Shown: positions 7,163-7,208 of the stretch, piece after piece
How positions within the stretch are numbered: the stretch's first letter is position 1
How the letters are laid out: each line of letters opens with the position of its first letter
DNA from: Betaproteobacteria bacterium UBA6910
Lineage (GTDB): Bacteria; Pseudomonadota; Gammaproteobacteria; Burkholderiales; UBA6910
Direction of reading: 5' to 3'
Length of the DNA: 7,208 nucleotides
Assembly: GCA_002451065.1 (NCBI GenBank)
Contig: DKBC01000319.1
Coordinates: forward strand, 1,935-9,142
Program-made: the position numbers and the translations under genes
Notes under the pieces: model-generated
What the model was told of the DNA's origin: nothing
Seen by the model: the letters and a program-made list of their open reading frames with translations, nothing else
Databases searched by the model: none

Positions 7163-7208
7163 TGGTGGGTGCTGACGGGCTCGAACCGCCGACATTCGCC
7201 TTGTAAGG
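7163..7208 (-). tRNA. tRNA-Val (anticodon UAC), 5' part outside the window
   Basis: Only the 3' portion is present: part of the anticodon stem, loop CTTACAA with anticodon UAC at 7205-7203, variable loop, T-arm with GGTTCGAGCC, acceptor 3' strand ending GCACCC, discriminator A, and encoded CCA at 7165-7163. The anticodon and the GCACCCACCA end match bacterial tRNA-Val. The D-arm and 5' acceptor strand, and the promoter, lie past the right edge. Confidence 0.92.

Noticed and set aside
6980..7195. 71-codon minus-strand frame over the tRNA genes
   Set aside because: It is mainly a translation of tRNA-Asp (the familiar GRGFESRPLR artefact) and its neighbour, not a protein gene.
7074..7208. tRNA genes as an integration site for a mobile element
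   Set aside because: No integrase gene, att-like direct repeat or foreign-looking segment is present in the window; ppiD and fabI follow directly.

Overview
This looks like ordinary chromosomal core DNA from a fairly GC-rich Gram-negative proteobacterium. Betaproteobacteria is my best guess, from gene order and protein character; I have no database search to confirm it. No phage, insertion sequence, CRISPR array or defence genes are visible, and coding density is very high.

Layout, left to right. (1) Positions 1-4173, minus strand: a three-gene operon for an oligopeptide-type ABC importer. Reading from 4173 downward, it encodes a large substrate-binding lipoprotein, a DppB/YejB-type permease (ATGA overlap with the previous gene) and a DppC/YejE-type permease that starts 10 bases later and runs off the left edge. 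The ATP-binding subunit or subunits would lie further left. (2) Positions 4174-4279: a 106-base divergent intergenic region that holds the only spacer able to contain promoters for both directions. (3) Positions 4280-5065, plus strand: fabI, enoyl-ACP reductase. (4) Positions 5094-6992, minus strand: ppiD, a membrane-anchored periplasmic parvulin-type chaperone, convergent with fabI across a 28-base gap. (5) Positions 7040-7208, minus strand: tRNA-Val(UAC), cut by the right edge, then tRNA-Asp(GUC), then a strong symmetric hairpin terminator just upstream of ppiD.

The genes serve separate housekeeping roles: peptide-like solute uptake, the last step of fatty-acid elongation, envelope protein folding and translation. 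From memory, fabI beside ppiD and beside a peptide-type ABC transporter is a recurring neighbourhood in proteobacteria (for example the fabI region of Pseudomonas aeruginosa, next to the npp peptidyl-nucleoside transporter genes). The transporter may therefore belong to that group, but its substrate cannot be read from this sequence.

No new biological system is evident. The points most worth a second look are in the transporter: a substrate-binding protein with both a lipoprotein signal and a C-terminal transmembrane anchor, a permease with an extra N-terminal membrane and extracytoplasmic module, and a promoter placed so that the operon mRNA may be leaderless. Two smaller points are Ala at the FabI position that is Gly93 in E. 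coli, and a U12-C23 mismatch in the tRNA-Asp D-stem.
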